Source: Bacillota bacterium
GTDB lineage: Bacteria; Bacillota; Clostridia; Lachnospirales; Lachnospiraceae
Direction of reading: 5' to 3'
DNA: 64,000 nt
NCBI GenBank assembly: GCA_023386315.1
Contig: JAEWJZ010000023.1
Location: 62,001 to 126,000 of the forward strand
In this document: positions 8,863 through 18,750 of the stretch, in pieces
Numbering within the stretch: position 1 is the first letter of the stretch
Layout: every line of letters begins with the position of its first letter
The notes under the pieces: generated by a model
Told to the model about the DNA's origin: nothing
Databases searched by the model: none
The model's input: only the letters and a program-made list of their open reading frames with translations
Translations under genes and position numbers: made by a program

Positions 8863-9807
8863 GTGGCTGTAAAAATAGTTCTTGCCTTAGGCGGAAATGC
8901 CCTTCAGTCAGGAAAAGGAGAAGCAACTGCAAAGGCACAGCTTTCAGTCGTTCATAAGACCTGTGAGTACATTGCAGAAATGAACGAACGCGGGTATGAA
9001 ATGGCCATTGTACATGGAAACGGCCCCCAGGTCGGAAGAATCCTGATGGCATCTGAGGCAGCAAAGGATGTAACACCCCCGATGCCGTTTGATGTATGCG
9101 GAGCCATGTCACAGGGATATATCGGATATCATCTGCAGCAGGCACTGAAGTATGCGCTTAATAAGAGAAATCAGAATTTCCCTGTTGTCACCATTGCAAC
9201 CCAGGTGGTGGTGGATGAGAAGGATCCGGCATTTAAAAATCCAACCAAACCAATTGGTCCTTTTTATTCAAAAGAAGAGGCCGATGAGCTGGCAGCATCA
9301 AACGGATATGTGATGAAGGAAGATGCAGGACGGGGATACCGGAGAGTTGTGGCTTCACCCCTGCCTCAGAAAATTGTTGAAATTGATGCAGTTAAGGAGC
9401 TTTGGCCAAAAGCAATCGTAATTACCTGCGGCGGCGGAGGGATTCCGGTAATTGAACACCCGGCTGGTTCTCTTTGCGGCACTGCAGCGGTTATTGACAA
9501 GGATTTTGCAGCTGAGCTTCTTGCAGAGCAGGTAGAAGCAGATATCCTTATGATTCTGACTGAGGTTGAGAAGGTAGCGGTTAATTACAATAAGCCGGAT
9601 CAGAAGAACCTGGATCATCTCAGTATTTATGAGGCAAATAAATATTGCGAAGAGGGACAGTTTGCTCCCGGAAGTATGCTTCCAAAGGTGCAGGCAGCCA
9701 TGAAATTTGTAAGATCCAATCCCTCCAAGCGTGCAATTATCACTTCCCTGGATAAAGCCATTGAAGCTTTAGACGGAAAAACCGGAACTGTATTTACTTT
9801 TAATTAA
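8863..9807 (+). CDS. arcC: Carbamate kinase (agmatine operon)
   Basis: Carbamate kinase transfers phosphate from carbamoyl phosphate to ADP, yielding ATP, ammonia and CO2; it is the energy-yielding last step of agmatine or arginine fermentation. The GTG at 8863 follows AAAGGAGG (8849-8854) at a normal distance and gives a 314-residue protein of the usual length, starting VAVKIVLALGGNALQ. Further family motifs are IVHGNGPQVGRI, ITCGGGGIPV and the C-terminal GTVF. An upstream in-frame extension to 8692 exists but is 57 residues longer than the family. Here the kinase comes first in the operon, whereas in Enterococcus it is last. Confidence 0.93.
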   Translation: MAVKIVLALGGNALQSGKGEATAKAQLSVVHKTCEYIAEMNERGYEMAIVHGNGPQVGRILMASEAAKDVTPPMPFDVCGAMSQGYIGYHLQQALKYALNKRNQNFPVVTIATQVVVDEKDPAFKNPTKPIGPFYSKEEADELAASNGYVMKEDAGRGYRRVVASPLPQKIVEIDAVKELWPKAIVITCGGGGIPVIEHPAGSLCGTAAVIDKDFAAELLAEQVEADILMILTEVEKVAVNYNKPDQKNLDHLSIYEANKYCEEGQFAPGSMLPKVQAAMKFVRSNPSKRAIITSLDKAIEALDGKTGTVFTFN

Positions 9808-9831
9808 ATAAAAAACACAGGAGGATTTACC

Positions 9832-10860
9832 ATGAGAGCAAACGATATTCGTCATTTTATTGACACCAATGATTTTACAAAGGAGGAACTATTGGACATA
9901 ATTCATCTTTCCTTAGAAATTAAAAAAAGCATAAAGGCAGGATACAATCCACCCCTTATGAAGGGAAAAACACTTGGAATGATTTTTCAGCAGTCTTCTA
10001 CAAGAACCCGTGTATCCTTTGAAACAGCAATGGAACAGCTTGGCGGACATGCCCAGTACTTAGGACCTGGTATGATTCAGCTTGGCGGTCATGAGACTAT
10101 TGGCGACACAGGAAGAGTTTTATCACAGATGATTGATGTGGTTATGGCACGGGTGATCGAGCATAAGAGCGTAGTGGAACTGGCAAGTGCAAGCTCAATT
10201 CCTGTATTAAACGGCATGAGCGATTATAATCACCCAACTCAGGAAATCGGCGATCTCTGCACGATTGTGGAGCATCTTCCAAGAGGAAAGAAACTGGAAG
10301 ACTGCAAGGTGGTATTCGTAGGCGATGGCACTCAGGTATGCGCTTCTCTGGGATTTATCACAACAAAGCTTGGCATGCACTTTGTTCATTATGGCCCCAA
10401 AAAGAACCAGCTTTTGGAAGAACACAAAAAAATCATGGAAGAGAACTGCAAGGGATCAGGCGGCACATGGGAAGTGACCGACAATCGTGAAAGCGTAAGA
10501 GGAGCAGACTTCATCTATACAGATGTATGGTATGGCCTATACGAAAACGAGACTCCGAAAGAAGAGCGGGTTGCTACATTTAAAGATTACCAGGTAAACA
10601 AAGATTTGATGTCTCTTGGAAACATCGGATGCAAATTCATGCACTGTCTCCCGGCTACAAGAGGAGAGGACGTGACTGATGAGGTGCTTGACAGTGAAAG
10701 CTCCATCGCATTCTTAGAGGCAGGAAACCGTCTGACTGCAATGAGAGGTCTGCTGGTTTATTTCACTCAATACCAGAGAGAACAGGCAGCAAGCGAACTG
10801 CAGATCGCAGCAGCAAAAGAGCAGTTAGAAAAATTCATGGATGAGAGACATATCAGATAA
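9832..10860 (+). CDS. ptcA: Putrescine carbamoyltransferase
   Basis: This enzyme phosphorolyses N-carbamoylputrescine to putrescine and carbamoyl phosphate, feeding the carbamate kinase upstream. The 342-residue protein is a transcarbamylase: carbamoyl-phosphate binding motif S-T-R-T-R at residues 56-60 and H-C-L-P at 271-274. Two things favour putrescine over ornithine carbamoyltransferase: the segment [19 protein letters not shown], and a long C-terminal helix (about residues 305-342, [20 protein letters not shown]) of the sort that stabilises the putrescine enzyme trimer. The agmatine deiminase two genes on agrees. It could have residual ornithine activity. Confidence 0.9.
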   Translation: MRANDIRHFIDTNDFTKEELLDIIHLSLEIKKSIKAGYNPPLMKGKTLGMIFQQSSTRTRVSFETAMEQLGGHAQYLGPGMIQLGGHETIGDTGRVLSQMIDVVMARVIEHKSVVELASASSIPVLNGMSDYNHPTQEIGDLCTIVEHLPRGKKLEDCKVVFVGDGTQVCASLGFITTKLGMHFVHYGPKKNQLLEEHKKIMEENCKGSGGTWEVTDNRESVRGADFIYTDVWYGLYENETPKEERVATFKDYQVNKDLMSLGNIGCKFMHCLPATRGEDVTDEVLDSESSIAFLEAGNRLTAMRGLLVYFTQYQREQAASELQIAAAKEQLEKFMDERHIR

Positions 10861-10872
10861 GGGGGAGTCACC

Positions 10873-12234
10873 ATGTCAGAAGCGCCAAAGAAAAAATTTC
10901 GTTTGATCGATGCCATTATGACCGTAATCTGTGTCGTATTTGTGGCAGAAGCAGCAGCACCGGTAGCAGCAATTGGCAATTCCCAGTATTTCTGGTGGAT
11001 CTTTCTCCTGATTACGTTTTTACTGCCTTATGGCTTGATTTCATCAGAACTCGGTACCACCTATGAAGGGGATGGCGGAATATATGACTGGGTATCAAAG
11101 GCTTTTGGAAATAAATGGGGAGGAAGAGTATCGTGGTATTACTGGATTAATTTTCCCCTCTGGATGGCTTCTTTGGCGCTGATGTTCCCTAAAATTATCA
11201 GTTTGCTGACAGGCACCGAGATGGGAGTGATTCCCTCACTGCTGATAGAATTAGCCTTTGTATGGATTATCGTATTAATCAGTTTTAATTCAATTTGTGA
11301 CAGTGCATGGATTTTAAATGGAGCAGCTGTGATTAAAATTTTAATTGCCCTCACTTTGGGCGTGCTTGGAATTTACGGAGCGGTTACCCATGGTGTGGCA
11401 AATGAATACACCTTATCTTCTATGCTGCCCAAATTCGATTTAAACAGCTTATCCTATATATCCGTAATTTTGTTTAACTGCCTTGGATTTGAAGTAGTCT
11501 GCACCTTTGCGGGAGACATGGAAAATCCCAAAAAGCAGATTCCCCAGTCAATCATTGCCGGAGGTCTGGTCATAGCAGCTATTTACATCTTTATGGCGTT
11601 TGGAATTGGCGTTGCAATTCCTTCCGATCAGATCAGCACCAGCACAGGGCTTGTTGCAAGTGTTCAGATTTTAACCGGTACAACCAGAGGCACGATTGTA
11701 ATTGCTGTAGCAATTGGTTTTCTGCTGACACTTTTCGGAAATATGATTTCCTGGTCATTGGGAGTGAACAATGTGGCTGCTTATTCCGCAGAAAATGGAG
11801 ATATGCCAGGAGTATTCAAAATACGAAGCAAAAAAACAAATATGCCTATCGGTGCAGCAATCATGAACGGACTGGTTGCCAGCCTGGTTCTGATTATAGC
11901 TCCGTTTATGCCAAATGAGGATGTGTTCTGGAGCTTCTTTGCACTGAACCTGGTTATGTTTCTGCTTTCCTACCTGCCTGTATTTCCCGCATTTTTAAAG
12001 CTGAGAAAGACTGATGCAGACACAGAACGGCCATTTCGGGTTCCCGGCAGTCCATCATTTTTAAAGCTATTGGCAGGTTTGCCCATGTTACTGATTGTAA
12101 TTGCTCTGATATTTACGGCAATTCCATTAAGCTTTGATACGGAGACTTTAGAATCAAAACTTCCCATCACCATAGGCGCAGTAATATTCATTATAATCGG
12201 TGAGGTAATCGTTAACAGGAAAAGAGAGAAATAA
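10873..12234 (+). CDS. aguD: Agmatine/putrescine antiporter (APC family)
   Basis: This 453-residue integral membrane protein has about twelve hydrophobic segments and belongs to the APC amino acid-polyamine permease superfamily. Segment 1 has the family's unwound-helix region (AEAAAPVAAIGNSQYFWW), and F-E-V-V-C-T-F-A-G-D-M-E-N-P-K is the conserved loop after segment 6. Placed between putrescine carbamoyltransferase and agmatine deiminase with gaps of 12 and 17 bases, it most likely exchanges external agmatine for internal putrescine. Substrate is assigned by context; the fold is clear. Confidence 0.85.
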   Translation: MSEAPKKKFRLIDAIMTVICVVFVAEAAAPVAAIGNSQYFWWIFLLITFLLPYGLISSELGTTYEGDGGIYDWVSKAFGNKWGGRVSWYYWINFPLWMASLALMFPKIISLLTGTEMGVIPSLLIELAFVWIIVLISFNSICDSAWILNGAAVIKILIALTLGVLGIYGAVTHGVANEYTLSSMLPKFDLNSLSYISVILFNCLGFEVVCTFAGDMENPKKQIPQSIIAGGLVIAAIYIFMAFGIGVAIPSDQISTSTGLVASVQILTGTTRGTIVIAVAIGFLLTLFGNMISWSLGVNNVAAYSAENGDMPGVFKIRSKKTNMPIGAAIMNGLVASLVLIIAPFMPNEDVFWSFFALNLVMFLLSYLPVFPAFLKLRKTDADTERPFRVPGSPSFLKLLAGLPMLLIVIALIFTAIPLSFDTETLESKLPITIGAVIFIIIGEVIVNRKREK

Positions 12235-12251
12235 GAGAGAAGGTATAAATT

Positions 12252-13355
12252 ATGGCAAAGAGAATTTTACATACAACCCCAAAGCAGGATGGATACCGCA
12301 TGCCTGCAGAATTTGAAGAACAGGAAAGAATCTGGATGCTCTGGCCGGAGAGACCGGATAACTGGAGAAACGGTGCAAAGCCTGCACAGACCGTATTTGC
12401 CCAGGTTGCTAAAACGATCAGGCAGTTTGAACCGGTCACGGTATGTGCCTCTCCAGCCCAGTTTCAGAACTGCCGCGCACATCTGCCAGCAGACATCCGC
12501 GTCGTGGAAGTTACCAGCAACGATGCATGGATTCGTGACTGCGGTCCCACATTTGTGATCAATGATAAAGGCGGGATCAGAGGCTGTGACTGGACGTTTA
12601 ATGCATGGGGCGGTCTGGTTGACGGACTGTACTTCCCATGGGATCAGGACGATCTGGTAGCACAGAAGGTATGTGATCTGGAGGGAATCGATTCCTACCG
12701 GACAGAAGGATTTGTTCTGGAGGGAGGATCCTTCCATGTAGATGGTGAGGGAACTGTCATTACAACAGAAATGTGTCTGTTAAGTGAGGGCAGGAACCCC
12801 CATATGACAAAAGAAGAGATAGAGGAAATGCTTTATCAGTACTTAAACTGTGATAAAGTGATATGGATTAAGGACGGAATTGATCCAAATGAAACAAACG
12901 GCCACATCGATGATGTTGCCCAGTATGTAAGACCGGGTGAGGTTGCCTGTATCTGGACGGAGGATAAGGAAAATCCTTTCTATGAAGAAGCACAGGCCGC
13001 GTACAAAACTCTTTCTGAAGCGGTTGATGCAAAGGGACGCAGACTGAAGGTTCATAAGCTCTGCCTTACGAAAGAACCTGTACGGTTAAACGGAGCAGAC
13101 TCCATTGATATGGTAGAGGGTACTCTGCCAAGAGAAAACGGAGAAATCTCCATTGCTTCCTATATGAATTTCCTTATTGTAAACGGCGGTGTAATCGTTC
13201 CCCAGTACGGTGATGAAAATGATGCACTTGCTTTAGAACAGATTCAGGAAATGTTCCCGGAACGGAAGGTAGTAGGAGTACGCACCGAAGAGATTGCATT
13301 TGGAGGCGGTAATATACACTGTATTACTCAGCAGCAGCCGAAAGTGAAAGGTTAA
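12252..13355 (+). CDS. aguA: Agmatine deiminase
   Basis: Agmatine deiminase hydrolyses agmatine to N-carbamoylputrescine and ammonia. The 367-residue protein shows the family's N-terminal M-L-W-P-E-R-P-D-N-W, the active-site segments WIRDCGPTFVI, FVLEGGSFHVDGEGT and NGHIDDVAQ, and the catalytic cysteine near the C-terminus in GGGNIHCITQQQP (Cys357, the same number as the Enterococcus enzyme). It is the last gene of the operon and is followed by a strong terminator. Together with the two enzymes upstream it makes a full agmatine-to-putrescine pathway yielding one ATP. Confidence 0.95.
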   Translation: MAKRILHTTPKQDGYRMPAEFEEQERIWMLWPERPDNWRNGAKPAQTVFAQVAKTIRQFEPVTVCASPAQFQNCRAHLPADIRVVEVTSNDAWIRDCGPTFVINDKGGIRGCDWTFNAWGGLVDGLYFPWDQDDLVAQKVCDLEGIDSYRTEGFVLEGGSFHVDGEGTVITTEMCLLSEGRNPHMTKEEIEEMLYQYLNCDKVIWIKDGIDPNETNGHIDDVAQYVRPGEVACIWTEDKENPFYEEAQAAYKTLSEAVDAKGRRLKVHKLCLTKEPVRLNGADSIDMVEGTLPRENGEISIASYMNFLIVNGGVIVPQYGDENDALALEQIQEMFPERKVVGVRTEEIAFGGGNIHCITQQQPKVKG

Positions 13356-13377
13356 GATAATTAAAAAAATACCAGAC

Positions 13378-13417
13378 GCGCATCAGACTCATTTCACAGA
13401 GTCAGATGCGCTTTTTT
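13378..13417 (+). terminator. Terminator of the agmatine operon
   Basis: GCGCATCAGACTC (13378-13390) pairs with GAGTCAGATGCGC (13399-13411) through two G+C-rich blocks around one A-A mismatch, with an 8-base loop and six T residues after it. This is a classic factor-independent terminator. Confidence 0.93.
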
Positions 13418-13440
13418 ATATTTCAGCCATAGAATGAAAA

Positions 13441-13471
13441 TTTGTCTGGCAAATTTATATAGTTTGTCAGG
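13441..13471 (+). promoter_or_regulatory. Direct repeats upstream of the sensor kinase gene
   Basis: TTTGTCTGG (13441-13449) and TTTGTCAGG (13463-13471) are near-identical direct repeats 22 bases apart, two helical turns. That geometry suits an AraC-type dimer such as the YesN-like response regulator encoded downstream, suggesting autoregulation. A TATAAT at 13494-13499 could be the -10 box, with no good -35 box. Confidence 0.4.
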
Positions 13472-13551
13472 AGTATAGAAAAAGTTTATCCCGTATAATT
13501 AGTATAAAGAGTTATAATAGGATTGGACAGGATTTAACAGGGGGACCAGAG

Positions 13552-15321
13552 ATGAAACAGATTTTAAAAAGGATCAGCACCAAACTGGATGATTTTAAAT
13601 TAAAAAAGAAGCTCAGGATACTTTATATTTACAGTGTCCTGCTGCCGATTTTTATAACGGACAGTGTAATTGTTACCATATTTATTGCGTCGGAAAATTC
13701 CTCCATGCAAAAGGGCATGGAGAATATTGCAAGTGCCGTGAAATATAACTTTTTTTATGATATTGAAGAAGCAGCCGGCACAACAAAGAAAATATATATG
13801 AACAAGTATGTAAACCAGTTCATGGATAAACAGTTTGAGTCTGAGCTGGACTATTTTTTAAGTTATCAGGCTTTTATGAAAGACTCATTATTTGAAAGCA
13901 GCATTGGAACGACAGCGTCTTCCATCACCATGTATGCGGACAATCCCACCATTGTAAGCGGAGGGGAATTTAAACAGCTTTCTACAGTGAAAGACCAGGA
14001 GTGGTACCAGTATTTAAAGGGCTCAAGCAGGGATGGGGTGCTTTATATGTATTATGATGAGAGCAGAATTCCCACTGTAGATTCCAAACGGAAAATATCC
14101 TTTATCAGGAAATTGAATTTTTACAAAAGAGATGGCTGCGAAAAGCTTGTAAAAATGGATATAGACTATAGCACCATGGCACGGAGCTTTGTAAAAATGA
14201 ATTACGAGGCCCCGGTTTATGTATGCTGGAATGATAAAATCATTTTGTCCAATCAGGGCAATTACGGACAATGGAAGGATTTTGAGACCTTTGATCTGCA
14301 GGAAAAAGTGGGCTATCAGATGACCTTTGCTTCCTTCGGGGCTGAGTTAACCATTTATGTTTTAAAGCCCCAGACAGTTATCGTAAGGCAGATGTTAAAG
14401 AATATTCCCCTGTTCATCCTGCTGGTTTTTATAAACATCCTGCTGCCTCTGGGATTTATGATAGCCATCAACCAATCCTTTACCGAACGGCTGAAGGAGC
14501 TGAGTCAGGCCTTTAAGCGCATTGATGATGAAAAGCTTATGAAGATTGAGAACATCAGGGGAGAAGATGAAATTGGAATTGTAATGCGCAATTATAATCG
14601 CATGGTGGCTACTATTAATGAGTTAATCCAGACTGTTTATATTAACCGTTTAAGAGAACAGGAGATGGATATTGAACGGCAGAAAGCGGAACTTTTAGCG
14701 CTTCACAGCCAGATTAATCCCCATTTCCTGTTTAACGCATTGGAGAGCATCCGTATGCACAGTCTGCTTAAAAATGAAACAGAAACCGCCAGCATGGTGG
14801 AACGGCTGGCAATAATGGAGCGCCAGAACTTTGACTGGGGTACGGATTTTATCACAGTAAGGGAAGAGATTTCATTTGTAGAGGCATATTTGCAGCTGCA
14901 GAAGTACCGTTTTGGAGATCGGCTGTCTTATCGGCTTGATATTATGGAAGAATGTATGGACTACCAGATTCCAAAGCTGACCATTGTTACATTTGTTGAA
15001 AATGCCTGTATTCATGGCATTGAGAGTAAAACAGCAGATGGGTGGATTTTTGTCCATGTATATTTAGAAGATCAAGTGTTTTATATTGAAATCGAAGACA
15101 CCGGGGACGGAATGGAAGAGTCATTTTTGGATGAATTGAAATACAAGATGAACCATGCCAGTATTGAGATGCTAAAAGCTAAGAAAGGAGTCGGCATATT
15201 AAATGCCTGCCTGCGGCTTAAGATGGCAACGGATAATATGGTAAGCTTTGAGTTAGAAAGTGAAGCGGGAATTTCAACCATGGTAACAATTAAAGTTCCG
15301 GTATCAAATATATCGAAATAA
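13552..15321 (+). CDS. YesM-type sensor histidine kinase
   Basis: The 589-residue membrane kinase has one transmembrane helix near residues 22-48, an extracellular sensor region to about 280, a second helix (about 283-308), a HAMP linker, and a His-kinase domain of the LytS/YesM class. The phospho-accepting histidine lies in SQINPHFLFNALESI, the N box is FVENACIHGIE, and the G box has DTGDGMEE. Kinases of this class pair with AraC-type response regulators and control sugar importers. The partner regulator starts 12 bases downstream, and a sugar-binding protein and two permeases follow, so the system probably senses an extracellular saccharide. The ligand is unknown. Confidence 0.93.
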   Translation: MKQILKRISTKLDDFKLKKKLRILYIYSVLLPIFITDSVIVTIFIASENSSMQKGMENIASAVKYNFFYDIEEAAGTTKKIYMNKYVNQFMDKQFESELDYFLSYQAFMKDSLFESSIGTTASSITMYADNPTIVSGGEFKQLSTVKDQEWYQYLKGSSRDGVLYMYYDESRIPTVDSKRKISFIRKLNFYKRDGCEKLVKMDIDYSTMARSFVKMNYEAPVYVCWNDKIILSNQGNYGQWKDFETFDLQEKVGYQMTFASFGAELTIYVLKPQTVIVRQMLKNIPLFILLVFINILLPLGFMIAINQSFTERLKELSQAFKRIDDEKLMKIENIRGEDEIGIVMRNYNRMVATINELIQTVYINRLREQEMDIERQKAELLALHSQINPHFLFNALESIRMHSLLKNETETASMVERLAIMERQNFDWGTDFITVREEISFVEAYLQLQKYRFGDRLSYRLDIMEECMDYQIPKLTIVTFVENACIHGIESKTADGWIFVHVYLEDQVFYIEIEDTGDGMEESFLDELKYKMNHASIEMLKAKKGVGILNACLRLKMATDNMVSFELESEAGISTMVTIKVPVSNISK

Positions 15322-15333
15322 TGGGGGGTAACT

Positions 15334-16932
15334 ATGATACGTGTCTTATTAGTGGATGATGAACCATTTATTGTTCAGGGATTAAAGGTACTGATTGACT
15401 GGGAGGAAGAAGGCTATGAGATTGTCAAAACGGCTGCAAATGGAATGGAGGCACTTGAATACCTGAAAAATAATCAGGTGGATTTAATCATTGCAGATAT
15501 TAAGATGCCTGTTATGTCAGGAATGGAGCTGCTGGAGATATTGAGAAGAGACAAAATTTCCCATGCAGATTTTATCATATTAAGCGGTTTCAGTGATTTT
15601 TCCTATGCCCAGCAGGCAATTCGATTTGATTGCTTTGACTATATTTTAAAGCCGGTTGTGAAAGAAGAACTGATCCGGGTGCTGCACCGGCTGAATTATC
15701 AGAGACAGGGCAGTAAAAAGCAACAGCTTAACAAAATCAAGATGGAGAAGGCATATCTTGCCAGAAATATGATATCTCTTATCTTTGGGAAATACGACCA
15801 GATCAATCTCGATTATATCAGAGAACAGATGCAATGGTCGGAAGGAATCAGTTACGTGGACATCGAGATTGACAATATTGAGCAGATGGAAGAGCTGATG
15901 GATGAGGAAAAGCGAAACCAGCAGAGAGAACTTTACCGTGCTTGCCTGGCATTTTTAAAAGGAGATGGGGATCATTGTATTTTTGATGTTTCAAGTCATG
16001 AAAAAAGCTATGATATTGGTTTTATATATTGTGATTATATGGCAGAAAATGCAGGGGAGACTCAGAAAGCGTATCTGGAGCGGTTCAGAAAGTACTTAAA
16101 TGATGCCATGAGCCTGTCGGTTGTCATGCTGGTAGGAAAAAAGGTAAATGATATTTCAAAAATCTCTAATTCCTATGGGGCAGCCAGAATTCTCCGCTCT
16201 TTTCAGGCCTTTCGCAAAAAGCAGCCCATCTATTATTATGAAAAAGAGGTACAGGTAAATAACAATGGGATCGTATTATGTAAGCAATATCTGGATGATC
16301 TGCTGTTTGCAGTGGAGCAGAATGAACGGGGAAGAATTGAGGAAAGCGTAGAGCGGCTGTATGAAGAAATGAATCATTTAAGATTTGCCATGGACACGGT
16401 TAATTTGAATATTAACTATCTTTTATTCCAGCTGATCCATCTGGCATCCGAGCAGGACGGATATGTAAACCAGGAAGAAATCATGCTCTATATCAGTGAA
16501 AATGTCTTTGAAGGAGATATGCTCAGAGGCGGAAAAGAGCATTTAATCCGGTTATCCTGTGAGTATGCGGCTTACTTAGAACAGCTGCGAAACCATGTAT
16601 CAAAGGATATTCTCCATGAGGTGGAGAAGGATATCAGAAAAAATTACGCAAAAAATCTTTCGTTAAGAGAATACAGCAATAAATATTATTTAAACAGCGC
16701 CTATTTAGGTCAGCTGTTCCGGAAAAAGTACGGAATGTCCTTTAAGGATTATTTAAATAACTGCCGTATTGAGCAGGCGGCAGTCAGGCTGTTAAGAACC
16801 GATCTTAAAATATACCAGATTGCGGAGGAGGTTGGGTACCGGGACCTGGACTACTTTGTGAACCGTTTTATTTCCGTTAAGGGCTGTACACCGTCAAAGT
16901 TTAGAAAGGGAGGGGAAAATAGAGTGAAATAG
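15334..16932 (+). CDS. YesN-type response regulator with AraC DNA-binding domain
   Basis: This 532-residue protein has an N-terminal receiver domain (residues 1-120) with acidic residues in LLVDDEPF, the phosphoacceptor aspartate in IIADIKMPVMSG and the conserved lysine in YILKPVV. A middle region of unknown fold follows. The C-terminal 100 residues form an AraC helix-turn-helix pair (LREYSNKYYLNSAYLGQLFR and YQIAEEVGYRDLDYFVNRFI). It is the cognate partner of the kinase just upstream and presumably activates the downstream importer genes on phosphorylation. Confidence 0.93.
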   Translation: MIRVLLVDDEPFIVQGLKVLIDWEEEGYEIVKTAANGMEALEYLKNNQVDLIIADIKMPVMSGMELLEILRRDKISHADFIILSGFSDFSYAQQAIRFDCFDYILKPVVKEELIRVLHRLNYQRQGSKKQQLNKIKMEKAYLARNMISLIFGKYDQINLDYIREQMQWSEGISYVDIEIDNIEQMEELMDEEKRNQQRELYRACLAFLKGDGDHCIFDVSSHEKSYDIGFIYCDYMAENAGETQKAYLERFRKYLNDAMSLSVVMLVGKKVNDISKISNSYGAARILRSFQAFRKKQPIYYYEKEVQVNNNGIVLCKQYLDDLLFAVEQNERGRIEESVERLYEEMNHLRFAMDTVNLNINYLLFQLIHLASEQDGYVNQEEIMLYISENVFEGDMLRGGKEHLIRLSCEYAAYLEQLRNHVSKDILHEVEKDIRKNYAKNLSLREYSNKYYLNSAYLGQLFRKKYGMSFKDYLNNCRIEQAAVRLLRTDLKIYQIAEEVGYRDLDYFVNRFISVKGCTPSKFRKGGENRVK

Positions 16933-16965
16933 GGCAGATTATGGATACTGCTTCTATAATTTCCC

Positions 16966-17004
16966 CTGTGTTTTTATTAGCTTTCTCCAGTTGTGAAAAC
17001 ACAG
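16966..17004 (+). terminator. Hairpin between regulator and binding-protein genes
   Basis: CTGTGTTTT (16966-16974) pairs perfectly with AAAACACAG (16996-17004) around a 21-base loop. It has no T run right after it, so it may be a weak terminator or an mRNA-stabilising structure before the abundant binding-protein message. Confidence 0.4.
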
Positions 17005-17049
17005 CTTTGAAGTAAACTATTAATATAAAAGAAAAGGGAGGATATGACG

Positions 17050-18741
17050 TTGAGAAAGAAACAGTTTACAGCTCTGCTTGTGATCGGTGCCATGGTGTTG
17101 CAAACTCTGACTGGCTGCTCTAAGGGGACAGCAGCTACCGGCAGCAGTACAGCCAAAGAGGAGAACGGGGGTATCAAAGAATTCACCGCTTTCTTTGCTG
17201 TACCGGGAGACGAAATCAATGATGACAATGAAATTCAACAGCACATTGCAGAGATTACAGGAGCCAAAGTGAAGGAAACCTGGCTGACCGGACAGACAGC
17301 AGAAGAAGCTGTGGGAACCTTAATAGCAGGAGGAGAATATCCCGATTTTATATGCGGCAGTGACGGAACCAGCCAGCTTTATGATGCAGGAGCACTGGTT
17401 GCACTTGACGATTATATTGATGATTATCCCAATATCAAGAATTTCTTTACCAAGCAGGAATGGGAACAGCTGCGTCAGGCTGATGGCCATATCTACTGGA
17501 TCCCTCAGTTCAACAACAGCTATGAAAAGGATATGCAGACTACTCACAACGATGAGGCTTTCTGGATTCAGACCCGTGTACTAAAATGGGCCGGATATCC
17601 GAAGATCACCACCATGGACGAATATTTTGACTTAATCGAGCGTTATCAGGAAGCCAATCCCACCATGGAGGATGGAACCAAGAACATTCCATACACTATA
17701 TTATGTGATGACTGGAGATATTTCTGCCTTGAGAATGCTCCGTTGTTCCTGGACGGATATCCCAATGATGGAAGCTGTATTGTAGATCCTGAAACGAAGA
17801 AAGTAATTGATTACAATACTACACCTACGGCAAAACGCTATTTCCAGAAGCTGAATGAAGAATTTAAAAAGGGAATCGTTGATCCGGAATCCTTTACTCA
17901 GATCTATGATGAATATATTGCAAAGCTTTCCACAGGCCGTGTACTTGGAATGATTGATCAGTGGTGGGATTTTTATGCGCACGTTAATGATGCTATCAAG
18001 CAGCAGGGGCTGGAAGACCAGGGCTGTAATTATGTACCCCTTCCGGTTACCATTGACAAGGGAATAAAAAACAGATGGCATACCTCCGGGGATACGGTAA
18101 ATGTAGGTTCCGGTCTGTCCATTACCATAAGCTGTAAAGATGTCAGAGGAGCCTTAAAATTCGTAGATGATCTGTTAAGTGAAGAAGTGATCACTCTCAG
18201 AAACTGGGGAGAAAAGGATGTGGATTACCTGGTGGATCAGGATGGCTTATTCTACCGGACACCTGAAATTCGTATGAAAGTTACCAATACCGCATACAAA
18301 GCCTCTCATTTATGCCCTTATTCCTATTTCCCGGTCTGGGGCGGAATGAGCCAGGATGGAATCAATGCAGCAAAACCAGAGCTGCAGCCCAATGAGTTCC
18401 TGGATAGTCTACCAAAGAATGTACAGGAATGCCTTCAGGCATATGGCTGCAAAACCTATGTAGACATGGTAGGAGAAAATGAAATTCCTGGACCCTGGTA
18501 TCCGATTTATACGTTTGTTGGAACCATGACTACGGCAACACCCGGCGGAACCGCATGGATTAAGATGAGAGAATTAAAACATGAGTATTTACCAAAAGTT
18601 GTGATGGCGCCTGATTTTGAAGCTGGCTGGGAGGAATACTTATCTGCTTATGAGACCTGCAATCCACAGGCATTTCTTGATGAAGTACAGCCGGAGGTAG
18701 ACAGGAGAATTAAAATTGCAGGAGAAGCGGCAGCAAATTAA
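17050..18741 (+). CDS. Extracellular sugar-binding lipoprotein (LplA-like)
   Basis: This is the solute-binding component of a carbohydrate (CUT1-type) ABC importer. A signal peptide ends in a lipobox L-T-G-C near residue 23, so the mature protein is anchored by a lipidated cysteine outside the membrane. The 563 residues and low-homology body (DYIDDYPNIKNFFTKQEW and similar) match the large LplA-like binding proteins. GGGAGG at 17036-17041 sits 8 bases before the TTG at 17050; an ATG at 17044 is in frame but only 2 bases from that site, so I prefer the TTG. Two permease genes follow, but no ATPase gene. The sugar is unknown; a GH39 enzyme nearby hints at xylosides. Confidence 0.9.
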   Translation: MRKKQFTALLVIGAMVLQTLTGCSKGTAATGSSTAKEENGGIKEFTAFFAVPGDEINDDNEIQQHIAEITGAKVKETWLTGQTAEEAVGTLIAGGEYPDFICGSDGTSQLYDAGALVALDDYIDDYPNIKNFFTKQEWEQLRQADGHIYWIPQFNNSYEKDMQTTHNDEAFWIQTRVLKWAGYPKITTMDEYFDLIERYQEANPTMEDGTKNIPYTILCDDWRYFCLENAPLFLDGYPNDGSCIVDPETKKVIDYNTTPTAKRYFQKLNEEFKKGIVDPESFTQIYDEYIAKLSTGRVLGMIDQWWDFYAHVNDAIKQQGLEDQGCNYVPLPVTIDKGIKNRWHTSGDTVNVGSGLSITISCKDVRGALKFVDDLLSEEVITLRNWGEKDVDYLVDQDGLFYRTPEIRMKVTNTAYKASHLCPYSYFPVWGGMSQDGINAAKPELQPNEFLDSLPKNVQECLQAYGCKTYVDMVGENEIPGPWYPIYTFVGTMTTATPGGTAWIKMRELKHEYLPKVVMAPDFEAGWEEYLSAYETCNPQAFLDEVQPEVDRRIKIAGEAAAN

Positions 18742-18750
18742 ATAGTAGAA

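Noticed and set aside
15081..15281. Minus-strand frame inside the kinase gene
   Set aside because: Shadow of a well-supported gene.
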